Below the pieces are notes generated by a model, which made no database searches, was not told the DNA's origin, and saw nothing but the letters and a program-made list of their open reading frames with translations. Both the position numbers and the translations under genes were made by a program. A stretch of DNA of 64,000 nt from positions 51,048-115,047 of the forward strand of contig BCIV01000023.1 of assembly GCA_001600055.1 (NCBI GenBank), in the 5' to 3' direction. Below are positions 12,301 to 23,900 of the stretch, in pieces. Numbering within the stretch: the stretch's first letter is position 1; every line of letters starts with the position of its first letter. This DNA is from Filobasidium wieringae (lineage: Eukaryota > Basidiomycota > Tremellomycetes > Filobasidiales > Filobasidiaceae).

Positions 12301-14335
12301 GCAGCTATACCCTCTTCCTTGCAGGAGTTCGAGCTTCTTACCTGTTGTTCGATGGGGCTTTGACGGGGGTGCTTCGATCTTCGAATTCGTTTCATGACCG
12401 GACGCCAGTCGGTCGGATCGTATCGCGTCTCACAAGCGACATCGAAAGGACGGACGACCGGCTCACATATGCCTGGTATGGTTATCTCTCAGGCTTACTG
12501 AGTCTTGTAGGTTTGATGTCTTTGGTGTTTTATACGTTTCCTCCGCTAGGGGCGCTATTTGTGCCGTTAGGATTGGCATTCGGCGTGATCGGCGCTCTCT
12601 ATCGTCATACTTCAAGAGAATCAAAGCGAGTCAGCTCCGTCGCTCAATCGTTCGTATATAGCTCTATCGGGGAGCAACTCGATGGGATGACTACGATCCG
12701 AGCTTTTGGGTTGGAAAGGACGTTCCAGAAGAAGATCCGCCAGACTATCGATGCTATAGGCAGCGCGGATTATGTGGCGTCCACTTGCAGAAGATGGATG
12801 GTGGTGAGATGCGAAATGCTCTCGGCCATTCTGCTTTTAGGTATCGTCGCCTTTGGGCTGGGCTACAAGAACTCGGTCGATCCGGTCAAATTCGGTGTGG
12901 TCCTGACTTACACTCTACGAATGGGAACCGCTTTTCAACAAACGATAGAAGCTGCTACCAGGACGGAGCAGGAGATGAACGCCACGGAGAGGCTTTTGCA
13001 TTTTACGGAATTGCCCCGAGAAGCAGCTCCTCGAGTCGATGATGACCCTCCTAAAGAATGGCCTCAGCGTGGTCAAGTCGTATTCAAGAGGGTCTGTTTA
13101 CAATACCGACCGGATTTACCTCTCGTCCTAAGGGATATATCCTTTCAAGCTGAGGCTGGAGAAAAGGTAAGATCTCGTACGAATTCTCAGTTCCTTAGAT
13201 TTGCTGATTGCATGGGCGACATTTGGATTAGATTGGTATTGTTGGACGTGAGTTTGATGACTATTACCTACCTGGGCTAGAACCTGATCGTTCGTCACGT
13301 TAGGTACTGGAGCAGGCAAGAGTTCCCTTGCACAAGCTCTGTTTCGCCTTGTCGAACTGACAGCAGGGTCCATTTATATCGACGGGGTCGATCTGAGTAT
13401 CATCGGTCTCGATACATTGCGATCGCAGCTATCCGCCTTACCTCAGGACACGTTGTTGTTCTCCGGAACCATGCGGGAGAACATCGATCCTACGAGAGAG
13501 AAAGCTGATCCGGAGTTGAACGATACGATGAGAAGGTGCGGTTTGATTCTTTCTGACGAACAGATTGAGCGAGGGGTGGATCAAGAACGGTATAAAAAGT
13601 TTCAATTGGATGCTATCGTTAGCGATGATGGGAGTAATTTCTCGTGAGTCTTTCAGGAAGTAAACGGTCATTGTGACACCTTGTTTGACCCACTCTTACG
13701 CTTATGCTGACAGTGGCGGGGAGCGGCAATTAGGTCAGCGGGATTGATCTTGCTGTTTCGACAATCATTGATGAAATTGCCTTTTCTCAGTCGCGCTATG
13801 TCGAGCACTAGTCAAAGGATCAAAACTGCTGCTTCTGGACGAAGCGACTAGTAGCGTAAGTCCCGAGCGATCGGATTTCGTTTCAAACCGATTACTTATA
13901 ATGGTATCGCTTATTAAACTCAGGTGGATGCGGAGACCGACGCTACCATTCAGAAATGCATCCGGTCAGAATTCTCCGATGTTACGCTTTTGTGCATCGC
14001 TCATCGCTTGGCAACGATTGTGAGTTCCGATAATGATCGATCGTATTCCACTATCCATTGCGCTGGACATGCTACCTGATCCGTACGTACAGGCATTCTA
14101 CGATAAGGTCCTAGTCATGGATTCCGGTCAAATTGCCGAATTCGATAATCCTCTGATCCTATTCGATCGACCCGATTCGATATTCCGATCCATGTGCGAC
14201 TCTGCCAAACTTACTAGGGAAGCAATCGTGAGGATCCGGGTGGGGGAGAACTGGGAGGAGATGGAACGTTCTGTTGTTCATGACCATAGACTCGGCCGAG
14301 TGGACACGATACGACTGTCGGGTCAAGGGGATTGA
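9379..14335 (+). CDS. ABC transporter, ABCC/MRP family (YOR1-like), ten exons
   Basis: Full-length ATP-driven efflux pump, expected in the plasma or vacuolar membrane; ABCC proteins of fungi export drugs and organic anions. Exons: 9379-9498, 9562-10012, 10077-11546, 11608-13166, 13232-13247, 13304-13643, 13714-13733, 13791-13855, 13924-14019, 14093-14335; these sum to 1,459 codons plus stop. Domain order is TMD1, NBD1, TMD2, NBD2. NBD1: Walker [10 protein letters not shown]-loop VAQQSWIQ, signature LSGGQKAR, Walker B DIVLLDSP and a following HH switch. NBD2: Walker A GRTGAGKSS (assembled over a 16-nt exon), Q-loop ALPQD, signature SGGERQL (on a 20-nt exon), Walker [19 protein letters not shown]. 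The N-terminal [13 protein letters not shown] motif is typical of YOR1-like members. As usual in ABCC, NBD1 Walker B ends in D rather than E. All motifs look intact; the substrate cannot be told. Confidence 0.93.
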
Positions 14336-14498
14336 TAAAGAAGGATCGAATGGTGTTTGTATCATGTGATATAGGCTGCAATTACTTTTTTCAGCATCCA
14401 AAATTGGTTGAAAACCTGTTACGGCAAGATGATGGGAGATCGCTGGACCGCTGAGATCTGTCGCTTTCTAGTGTCCAAAAAAAGAGGGCAAAAAGTTT

Positions 14499-14593
14499 CG
14501 ACGACCGCTGGATTTGAACCAACGCATGCAATGCATAAGTGATATATTAGATGGATTCTAATCACTCCCCTTAGACCGCTCGGGCAGGTCGCC
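14499..14593 (-). tRNA. tRNA-Ser (AGA), intron-containing
   Basis: On the minus strand the sequence folds as a class II tRNA: acceptor GGCGACC pairs with GGTCGTC (one G-U), D-arm CCC/GGG, anticodon stem AGTGA/TCACT, a long variable arm (TATGCATTGCATGC) as expected for serine, and T-arm GTTGG-TTCAAAT-CCAGC. The loop reads TTAGAA followed by a 12-nt intron (TCCATCTAATAT) placed one base 3' of the anticodon AGA. The B box GGTTCAAATCC is canonical and a TTTT terminator follows at 14494-14491. Confidence 0.93.
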
Positions 14594-14823
14594 AATGTAT
14601 GAGGGGATTCATCATCAAACTTATATATCAACCAATGATGGCAAGCAGCATTTACCTTGTTACTATCGAAACTGAATCTCCTTCTCAGCTACGCTGTGGG
14701 AAATAGGACAAACAGGGCTACTATCGGATACCCTAGGATTGATCCGCGGTACACCTCCTGTCTTTGCCCCTCGGGCTCACTACCAATCACTCCTTCTTCG
14801 TGTTTCATTGGCCTACTGCGACG

Positions 14824-15000
14824 TAGAGTTGGCACGCGTTTAGGTTGAACGCTTGAACTTGAACAAACGAACACGCAAAATTGAAGGTTTGAACGCGCAT
14901 GACGTTCAACTTTGAACGCGTTCAATTTGCTGACGTTCAATCAGACGTTCAAGTTCAACTCTCGCACAAAAGACCGATCAAACGGCACCAAACGTGAACG
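14824..15000. repeat. Left subterminal repeats of the hAT element
   Basis: Within about 125 bases the words TTGAAC, GTTCAA or GAACG occur around ten times in both orientations. Short subterminal repeats are transposase-binding sites in well-studied hAT elements (Ac/Ds). The same word recurs in the element's introns. Confidence 0.7.
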
Positions 15001-15319
15001 CGAATAGAATATTCTCCGAATTCGCTTAAACTTCACAGGTCCATCGCTCTACCTTCTAAGAACGTTCTAAACACATTAAACGCCTATCATCAGTTGATCG
15101 TTCCAGTTCTAGATGATCGTAGCGGTTTCTATGATGGAATAGCATGAGAAAGCGATTTATTGAAGGGCGTTTAGGCTCAGGCCTAAGAAGCGATCAACCG
15201 AGTTGAACGGCTTCTCAGTCACCGTTCTATCTATCTACCTATCTAATTATCTAATAATCCACTCAAAGTACTCAAACGACTGCTACCCTTACAAACTAAA
15301 CACTCAAACGCTTCTTACC

Positions 15320-18300
15320 ATGTCTAGCACCCGTCAATCCAGTACCGGAATCGACCCAGATCTCGGCTTAGAACAAGCGTTGGCTGATAAACAGGCTGCG
15401 GACGCTCAACAGGCTCAGGCCGATATTCTCGCTGCCGCTACCGCTGTTCAACGGCCTGTAACCCCCCCTCGTCCTGGTTGGATCACAGTAGAGGGTACCC
15501 CCAGCCGCAATAAACGGGCTCTCGCACCGGTCACCGATGATGAAGGCGAGAGGGAGTTACTTAATTTGGACGGTGAACGTAAGTTGAATTTCAAACTGTT
15601 GAACTGTTAAACATTTGTTGAACTCGGTCAAACTGTTGAACCCCACTCTCTCAGTCCCAGAAACCCCTTCTAAAAGGCGCAAGCCTAATAATAAGAAAGA
15701 AACAACCCCTAAAACCCCTAAAAGAACTCCTAAGAAGGCTGCACCTAAGAAGCCGACACCCAAAAAGACGACACCCAAAAAAACGACCCCCAATAGGAAA
15801 GCGAAAGCGAAGAAGATTCCTGATGAGGATCAGGAAGCGATCGAATCCGAGAGTGAGGTTGAGGAAGTGGAGAAGGAGCAGCGAGTTGGTCAGGACGAGA
15901 TGGAAATCGCCGAGAAGCCTGATGATGATGATGATGATGAGGAGGAGGATGTCAAGGCCAGTAAGTACAGTTGAACTTCCAGGCTTACGTTTAAAGACTC
16001 AATGTTTGCATGACGCCTAACAGCACCTAGCCGGGGTTGTATCAAGGTTCCGGTACCTGGTGATAACGACACGATCGAAAAACACCAGGAATACCTCGAT
16101 CTCTGGTGCTCGAAGCACTACGACAATGGCAGGGGGGGCAAAGGCAACCGTCACATGCAGCGACCCGTCATAGCGAGTGCAAAGGTCATGGCCAAAGAAG
16201 GGAAGACATCAGGCGTTTGGTGGTTGTGGACTTGCCGGTAAGTTCAAAGTTCAAACATTTGAGTCGTTTATCCATCATTTCTCTCATTTCTCCCTCTTCT
16301 GTATAGGTACTGCCCTTGGACGGCGATGAAGACCGCAAACACAGCCGGGTCGGGGACCTCCATCAACTATCACGCCAATCATTGTAAGAAGAGGGTCGAC
16401 GACTCACAGACTTGTCTGGTGGTGGATGGGTCGATTTCTGAGGTTCAGCCAGCTGAGCCTCGTTTGATGGAGATCTGCTATGCAATTCTTGAATGGATTG
16501 CAGTGAACTACCACGCATTCAGAGTGGTGGATCAAGATGCTGTAAGTACCATTCAACATTTGAACCTTTAAACGTTTGAACTCATTGTTTGCCTATAATT
16601 TAGTTCAAGTTGATGTTTACCGCATCCTTTCCTGCAATGGCCACGGTTCTGCCGTCTAGACGTCAGGTCAAGAAGGACATGTGTATGATGCACGATAAGA
16701 CTGCTACAAACCTGAAGGCACGTCTTCGCGAGACGCACAGCGCGATCCACATTTCTCTTGATGGATGGACTGACAGGAGTGGGAAAGCGTACATTGCGAT
16801 CATTGCCAATTGGTCATTTTCCCAGGAAAAGATGGCGGGAACTGATAGCCAGTTCAAGGCAATGCAGGCGATGTTGTCTTTCCATTAGTCAGTAAAGTTC
16901 AGGCGTTCAAATGCCTGAACTTTGAACTTCCTAAACGTGACTGATCAGATCAACATTGCTGACCTTGAATGTCCTTGTTTTTATTGATGTGTTTAGTACA
17001 CCGGAACGTCACACTGGGGAGCACATGGCTGACATTGTGGCTAAGTGTCTGACCGATTGGGGATCGAGAACAAGGTGATGTCGGTTGTCTGTGATAACGC
17101 TTCCAACAACGACAAGATGGTCGATTCCCTTGCCACGCATGGGTGGAAGATGTTCCATGGGCGTTTAGGTCGTGTTAGATGTTTCGCCCACATCTTGAAT
17201 CTGGTTGTTGGGGTAAGTTGACTCCGCTGCTGTCTGAAGTTTAAAGTTGAACTCCACTAAACTTCAAACATTCTCACAACTTTAGGCCGTTATTGAGGGA
17301 GCCACTGGATCTAGGTGGTCTCAACTCGAGGAGCTGGAGGCAGTCGATTCGAATGAGCCGGAACGTGACGTCTTTGACTCTGATATCGAGGAAGACGATG
17401 ATGATGAGAGCCAGAACGAAGATGGGTCGTTCACTCAGCGGGAGGAGATCTCGCCTGATCAGGCGATCCTGGATTCGCTCCCTCTCACTGCATGTCCTGC
17501 AGCAAACGAGAAGGACAAGAAGAGTCTGGCTGACTTGCAAAAAAGGGTGGCGTCAATCCTGACAAAAGTTAGTATCTTTTCATCTTTAACCGCCCAATCA
17601 GAAGTTCAGTTGTTTAACTGTTTAACTGCGTTCAACTATACAGTGCCGTTTACTTGCTGAGCGCCTCAAGTATCGAGGTGAACTTAAGCGTAAGTGGGTT
17701 GCCGCTGTTGCGACGGCCAAGAACAAGGAGGAGATCGAACAGGATGGGACGTACACCATCCCTATCGACGTGCAAACGAGGTGGAACTCCACCTTCGAGT
17801 GCTTGGAGGCGATGGTCAAGGCTGAGCCTGCGATGTACGTTTGAACTTTTGAACTTTGAACCTGTGTTTGCCTACTTACGTTCATTCCTTCGGTTTGGGT
17901 AGCAAGAACCTGATGATGGATCCTGGGGCAGACTACTCTAGGGCTGAGCGTCTCATCCCAGGCGATTTCGAAGTGATCAAGGAGGTGGTTCCGATCCTGA
18001 GGGTAAGTTTGAACTTTAAACGCTAAGATGAAAAGACGCTGAGACAGTGGTTGAACACCTGTAGATCTTCTCTGTGGTCACTACACGTCTATCGGTGCGT
18101 AGTGTAGCCGGTTCCGACTTCACCACAGTAGCGAGCGTGCTTCCAATCATGAACGTGCTTCACAAGCGTTTGACGCAAATCAAGGTGGAAGGGACACCCT
18201 CCAAGGCCGTCAAACGTGGAGTCCAGCGGGGTATAGACATACTAGATAAGTACTACGCAAAGACCGATGAGAGCGCCTTGTTCCGAACGGCGATACGTGA

Positions 18301-19203
18301 GTCTAGGATTCTCGTTCAAGGTGTCTAGATGTTTGAACTTGTTTGAACTTCGAACTTTGAACTTCTAGTCCTGCACCCGGGCTATAGAGTGCAATACCTT
18401 GTCAAGCAAGGTTGGCCAGCCGAGTGGATTGAGGAGGCAAAAGAGGTCGCTAGGAACGTCTGGCAGACCACGTACAGGGAGATGTACGAGCCCGATGTAA
18501 AGGTCAAGCCTGTCGACCCAAAAAAGGTGTGTTTGGCTGTTGAACATTTAAACGGCGTTCATCTTGCTAAACTTTTGAACTATCGAACTTTAGGCTGAGA
18601 TTGCGGAGTTTGATGACTTCCTGGGACTGAATCAGGACGAGGATGACAGTACTGATGAGGATCCTTTTGAGAAGTTCATCAACGGGCCCAGGATGTCCTT
18701 GCGGCAGTACAAGGACCCGATAATCTTTTGGAGATCAGAGCACGTCAATACCGGCAATGAGGGAATGATGGGTCTCTCTAGGATGGCTATGGACGTTCTA
18801 GCGTGCCCAGGTACGTTTAGGAGTTTAAACTGCAAGAGAATCCGACCTGATACAGTGTTTTTTGAACTTAGCGACGTCTGTGGAGGTGGAAAGGGCGTTT
18901 AGTTGCGCTGGTTTGGTGGTTTTGCCTAAACAGAACCGCTTGGACCCTGAAACGGCTGGACTACAGCTGTTGGTGGCTGATTGGTTCAAGCACGGTCACT
19001 GCAAACCGTTCCTGTTTGAGCAAGCCTGGAATAAAGGTAAGGGCCGAGATGTAGCGCCGAAGTCGACAACGCCTGTTCCGGCGCCTAAAATGATGAAACT
19101 AGGAGGCAAGGGCAAGGCCACGCGTACGCTTATTGTAGACCTAGTGTCACCAGAGAAACAGGGCCCGAACAAGGAGGCTAGCTCGTCTAAGGTGCCGATG
19201 TAG
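15320..19203 (+). pseudogene. hAT transposase, 13 exons, one frameshift
   Basis: DNA-cutting and -joining enzyme of the surrounding element. Exons: 15320-15578, 15655-15960, 16024-16237, 16307-16541, 16604-16887, 16997-17212, 17286-17567, 17644-17834, 17903-18002, 18065-18296, 18369-18526, 18594-18810, 18872-19203; with one added base the total is 1,009 codons including stop. N-terminal Lys/Pro-rich and acidic linkers precede a BED-type finger (TCRYCPW ... NYHANHC). The RNase H-like core shows ISLDGWTD, CDNASNNDKMV, RCFAHILNLVV and DVQTRWNSTFE, and the C-terminal dimerisation motif is SVEVERAFS. At 17057-17061 the run TGGGGATC gives a frame that stops soon after; a fifth G would restore reading, so the copy is probably inactive unless the base is an assembly error. 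Confidence 0.88.
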
Positions 19204-19286
19204 AATACGAATCATGCATGTTTGAACGTTCACGTTCTCGTTCAAGTTCAACACCTCGACCAACGTTTGAACCTCTGCCATCTCTA
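19204..19286. repeat. Right subterminal repeats of the hAT element
   Basis: From the transposase stop to the inferred end, TTTGAAC, TTCAAGTTCAAC and GTTTGAAC occur close together, mirroring the left end. The segment is much shorter than the left one, a common asymmetry in hAT elements. Confidence 0.65.
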
Positions 19287-19511
19287 CTTTTATCTGACCC
19301 GTGCGCTGACAATCCCAAGTCACTCCACACAATAGATCATTGGAGAGGCATGATCAGAAAGAATTGTATGAGGGCAAATAGAATACCTGACCCAGGTATC
19401 TGTAGTGTTGAACGGCATGATAACAATGAACGGGCGAAGTGATCCTGCCTGCCCATATTTGTCAATCGTATAAAAAAATATATCGTTATGGGGTCTCTTC
19501 CAGCATCAATC

Positions 19512-19597
19512 GCCTCGATGGCGCAGTTGGGAGCGCGTACGACTGAAGTGATTACTTCGACTTCGTACGGTCACCCGTTCGATCCGGGTTCTGGGCA
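19512..19597 (+). tRNA. tRNA-Phe (GAA), intron-containing
   Basis: Folds as a standard tRNA: D-arm GCGC-AGTTGGGA-GCGC, anticodon stem TACGA/TCGTA, loop CTGAAG with anticodon GAA followed by a 13-nt intron (TGATTACTTCGAC), T-arm ACCCG-TTCGATC-CGGGT, discriminator A. The acceptor GCCTCGA/TCTGGGC has one mismatch (C5-T68) and one G-U, so the gene may be slightly decayed or of a variant type. A T-rich run follows directly. Confidence 0.88.
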
Positions 19598-20012
19598 TTT
19601 CTTTTTGCAGAATTTGGACTCTACCGCACAACCGGTAGCACATCCAACATCTCCTCCACATGGTCAGCGAGAAACCTTAGGAACAACTCCAAGCGCATGC
19701 TCGACTCAAGGACGTTGAAACTAGATTCAAGCGAGACGAACGACATAGTAGCGATCGCGTTGCGGACTCTTGTAGAGCGCGTTGTAGAAACTTGGTGGAG
19801 CGCGTTGTGGATCCGCTCGCTATCAACGACGAATTATGACGTGTTAACCGGTATCAACCGATTCCTGCAATCCACGTCATTGAAGTCCGTACGATCTTTG
19901 TCCACCAACCCAACCTCTTGTGATGACGTCGGTCTTACTGGTCCTTCCTCCTCTACTTCTACTGCTCATACCCTCTTCGCCACATGGAAACGTCCTCTAC
20001 AGCTTATAACAG

Positions 20013-20956
20013 TCCTCAACTATCCTCGGTCCCAAGCAAGAGCTAAAGAACGACGTCAAGTGCCCTACAGTTTCATTCACTCTCCATACATCTGCATTGC
20101 AGATTCGTTTGAACGAGGACGAACCTTTCAGAGTCGACGAGCGTTCTTGGGTTCACCTTTTCCGAGGAAGAACGATGGTTTTGCTTGAGACTCGGGTTAC
20201 TATCGGCTCTACCGCTCTTCTTCCCGTTCTCCCCCGATTGAAACGGATGATCCTCCCTTTCCCTTTCCTATACGCTCTGGACAACAAACGCAACCAGGTC
20301 AGCTAAAAGAAGATGTACCAGGATTCACATTGAAGTACAACCCAGTCAGAACAATATCGATCATCAAGAAGAAAACAACTACAATCTCCCCTACATAGCT
20401 TTACGGGAACGGACGGTATTGATCCAAGCTTTGCTCGGTGAGCAGCGGGTTATGATCCTTGCTCCCTAAGCGACGGGGGACACAGGTCCATGGTCCTTTT
20501 TCCTTTACTGATCATCGCAGAGCTTGCAACACCCTTGACTCGCTTCATCGAATATTACGGGAATCCTCGCTGTGAGTCAATGACCCACCTCATCTCCTTC
20601 CCTTCACCCCAAGGAAGCAATCTCCGATCGCGATATCATTTACGTCGTTCGGCAGGGATGACCTTTGACGATCAGCTGCAGATGAGCGATTCAGGCTGGT
20701 CTTTAACGAGTCGTCCTCAAATCAGGTATCGATACGTGCGATAACCAGGACTGGCACTCGCAGGGAGACGGGTGATCCCTACCTCGGCTAATGGGTTTAT
20801 TTACTGTTGCAGATGCCACAGGACGACTTACTGTATGGCGCAGCGAAGAGGGCGAGATTGCAGGGTCGATCGCGGGTTGAAATCCATTCCAGATCCGTTC
20901 CTTGGAAGGATCTTTGGACTAAGGTTGCGCTGGAGTTGATAGACGCTATGAAATGA
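20013..20956 (+). CDS. Unknown small protein, at least five exons (5' end unresolved)
   Basis: Not recognised. A phase-consistent series of exons reads through: 20013-20297, 20350-20437, 20521-20571, 20682-20725, 20813-20956 (stop TGA). Junctions use GTCAGC, GTGAGC, GTGAGT and GTATCG donors with CAG acceptors. The product has conserved-looking stretches such as RLNEDEPFRVDERSWVHLF, LRERTVLIQALLELATPLTR, FIEYYGNPRYERFRLVF and a C-terminal WKDLWTKVALELIDAMK, probably helical, with no signal or membrane segment. The first ATG in this frame is at 20175, but coding-like sequence continues upstream, so an earlier exon, perhaps from 19.7 kb, probably exists. Confidence 0.5.
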
Positions 20957-20989
20957 TGAGCATATATCTCGTTATCGCTGGGGTTTGCT

Positions 20990-23900
20990 GGGGTTTGGGA
21001 TCTTCACATCACATTCGCCATCCGCCGCCTCAGTAGCGATCTTCCCGCAGCGAGGTTTCAAGATGCTTCGATTCTTCTGAACGGCGCCTAACGGTCCGAG
21101 TTCAGTCTCGCCAGAACAAGGAAAGACCAAGTATCATCACAACCAATTACTGTGCAACCGCAGTTGACCATCGGAGATGCATAGTTCGGGCTGAACGAGG
21201 GGTACTGGGGGTATGCCCAGTGGGTGTATGTGGTTTGTCATGCCATCTTCGCTGAGTTCGTCGTCATGATTCGGGAACACGCGATGGGGAAGAGATATTC
21301 GGTGCGGTGAGTATCTTTGGCACACTATTTTAATAAAGCGAGCCGAAATTATCGAATTCGATCACTTCATTTGCGAAAACCGTTCGCATAGAATGGACGA
21401 TCACTGTATAAAGTATGTTACAGACGTAGCACGAATCAAGCCGTGGTATGTTGGAATGAAATACCTATGGGTTACCGAGATGTGTGGGGTGGGATGATCG
21501 TTGACTTGCTTGGACTGCTTTAGACGGCGGATGAATTTTGGTTGAATCGTTCAAGGCGGAGCGCCGGAATCGTGAACGTATGGATGAAAATATCATCAGC
21601 GGTTCTCGTTCCCGCATTCAAAGTCATCTCTCGAACTCGTACCCGGAGCGAATGTTTCGAATGCATCTCGATTCGCCCGGGTCTCGGCTTGACGGGCACG
21701 GCCGTTTATCTCCGCTTCTCGTGTCTATTCAGGTTATGGTTATGAAAGACCTTTCTAGATCGTGGGCTGCATGCACTCAGCTCGCGGTTGACAAGATTGA
21801 CGGGCTCGTTCGCAGTTACCGTTCTCCGGGAAAGGTCTTGATCTATGTGGATTAGGACGAGCGGGAAGGGACGTGATAGATTAGGGGCGATCTTGGGAAT
21901 CAGGGGCTTTCTCGGGTCAAGATTGGTCCTTCTGGTATCGCTTGATGATTACTTCCGGATTTAGCGTGTATATCGCATGGAACTTCAGACCTCACTGATA
22001 AAGCTATTAAGAAGGTCCGTGAGCGGATCGGTGGCACCTTCGTAAGCTTTTTCGTCCCTGGTGTCAATTCTCGGATCTAGGAAGATACCCAGCTCGAGCT
22101 AGTACTCGGAAGTGACCACTGGATCGCATTGCTTTCGGGAGAAGAGATTCTTTTATCCTTTTACACAGGTGCTTCAGATGAGTTGTGTTGTTGGGGTAGC
22201 ACGGTGCTGGTGGACGTTCGGAACTGGAGTCCGATCACTTTCCAGGGATGTATGCGTTTGTACGATGATTGAGGATGTACTCGAGTATATCGATGCCGCG
22301 TCGCTGATGATAAACATCTAGACACCTGAGTGCCACACCGTCTCGGTTTCCACCAAGCATGTCAGCCCAACAACAATCCATCAATTGTATAGCATGGCTT
22401 CACCCGTCCATTTCATTGGTGTTTCCTGATTTCCGCGCGGTCGGGTGACTTCTCTTAGCATCGGCAATAAACTTCATCCATCCATACGGGAAAGCTCGCA
22501 ATCCCTTAATGAACATTCCCCCTACTCCATGCCCCGCCATCCATTCAGTTATGCGAACCAAGGTCGATCGATATGAGACATCAAGTCCGCCGCACGTTCG
22601 TCGAAACTTGAGACCGGCGCGTGTCTGTTTGCCACACACTGACGATGATTCCGTCGGGTTGTCTACTAACATGCACACTTAAGGGCTCGGTGATCGCTCC
22701 CCGGTATGCGGCCAGAATCGTACCCTACTGGTGTCCAACCATCATGTCACGTCGTACAGATTATCAAAGATGCTCGCGTCTGAGCTGTTATGCTTTTTGC
22801 TGTTGACGAGAAGTGCTGAATTTAGACTGCTATCCTTCCATGATACAGGTCACTTTAATTTATAAAGGTCTGTAGCAGATGGTTGATGGAATACCACGAA
22901 TCGGTGACTGGGGTCGCAATAGCGTGTCCGAACGTTTGACCACCAACGAAGACCAACAGCCAAGGCAGGCTCTCAGGAGCTTAACGAAATTCCGAAACAC
23001 AATCGGGGATACGGCCTTCGCAACATCCACATCTACGAGATCACAGCATCTAAGAGATGCAGGAGGGGATCGTCCGTTTCAGCTGATGCTCATTCCGCTG
23101 AATAGTTTACCAATGTCAATTCCGGTTTCAGTTGACTCTTCTTACCCTAAATACTCTCTGACCTATCAGGAACTAGGTTTGCTTCAACAGCGAGCACAGT
23201 TCGTCTGTTTACTGCAACCTGCAAGTAGCACCTGCTCGGGTGAGTCCATCGCCCGTCTTTTGTACACTGTACGAATGACATAGATAGAGATTTAAAGAGC
23301 GGATGACGGTATCGGTAAGTAACAAGCGCTACTTCTTTCATGTCCTTGTCGCCTATTCCTTTCGGAGCCACTGCGAGATGGTTCATCGCCCGCATCACTC
23401 GGCTGATTGTATCTTTGTGCAAGATATGGCCACGGCGAAAGGTTGACAATGCTCGTTCAGATTGTCCTGTGGCCGAATCGCACGTCGTTATCAGAAGGCC
23501 ACCCAGTCGTTGCAATTCTGATCGTAATCCCTTCTGGACCTGCTTTTATAGGAATGTCAAACAAGATACAAAATCCTACGTCGCGAACAGGACCAATTCA
23601 GGTTTTCCGAAAACTGTCCCGATCGTTCTGCGCAGGCTGACTATTCGAAAATCATGTGAGCTTATGGTCATACAAAATGGGTTACAGCTATCGATCCTCA
23701 TAGGAACTGATACTCAATACAACGGTTGGGTTTCCATACTCGTCGCATTCGTATAGTCGCGTTCAGCGCACATTCCCCTATATTTCAACGCTCCGTCTCA
23801 GCATTTGCTTCAGAGGTGATAGGTTCCCGTTCATAGTGAACTGTTTCAGGAAGAAAGAAGTGCTTGATCGCCATATATGTTCTTTCTGATCCGTATTGCT

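Larger units (their letters stand above)
14824..19286 (+). mobile_element. hAT-superfamily DNA transposon, near-complete
   Basis: Inferred ends: left TAGAGTTGGCA at 14824 and, inverted, TAGAGATGGCA at the right end (19286); 10 of 11 terminal bases match and both start with TAG, as many hAT ends do. About 500 bp of left and 80 bp of right subterminal DNA hold many copies of TTGAAC/GTTCAA, and the 13-exon transposase lies between. The flanking octamers (ctgcgacg and cttttatc) do not match, so no 8-bp target duplication is visible: the insertion is old, rearranged, or the ends are a few bases off. It sits between a tRNA-Ser and a tRNA-Phe gene, about 230 bp from each. Confidence 0.8.

Noticed and set aside
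14657..14848. Short plus-strand frame between tRNA-Ser and the hAT element
   Set aside because: Runs across the inferred transposon end and lacks protein-like features.
15230..15310. ctatctac/ctaa repeat upstream of the transposase as a regulatory array
   Set aside because: Too short and irregular; better explained as a low-complexity leader.
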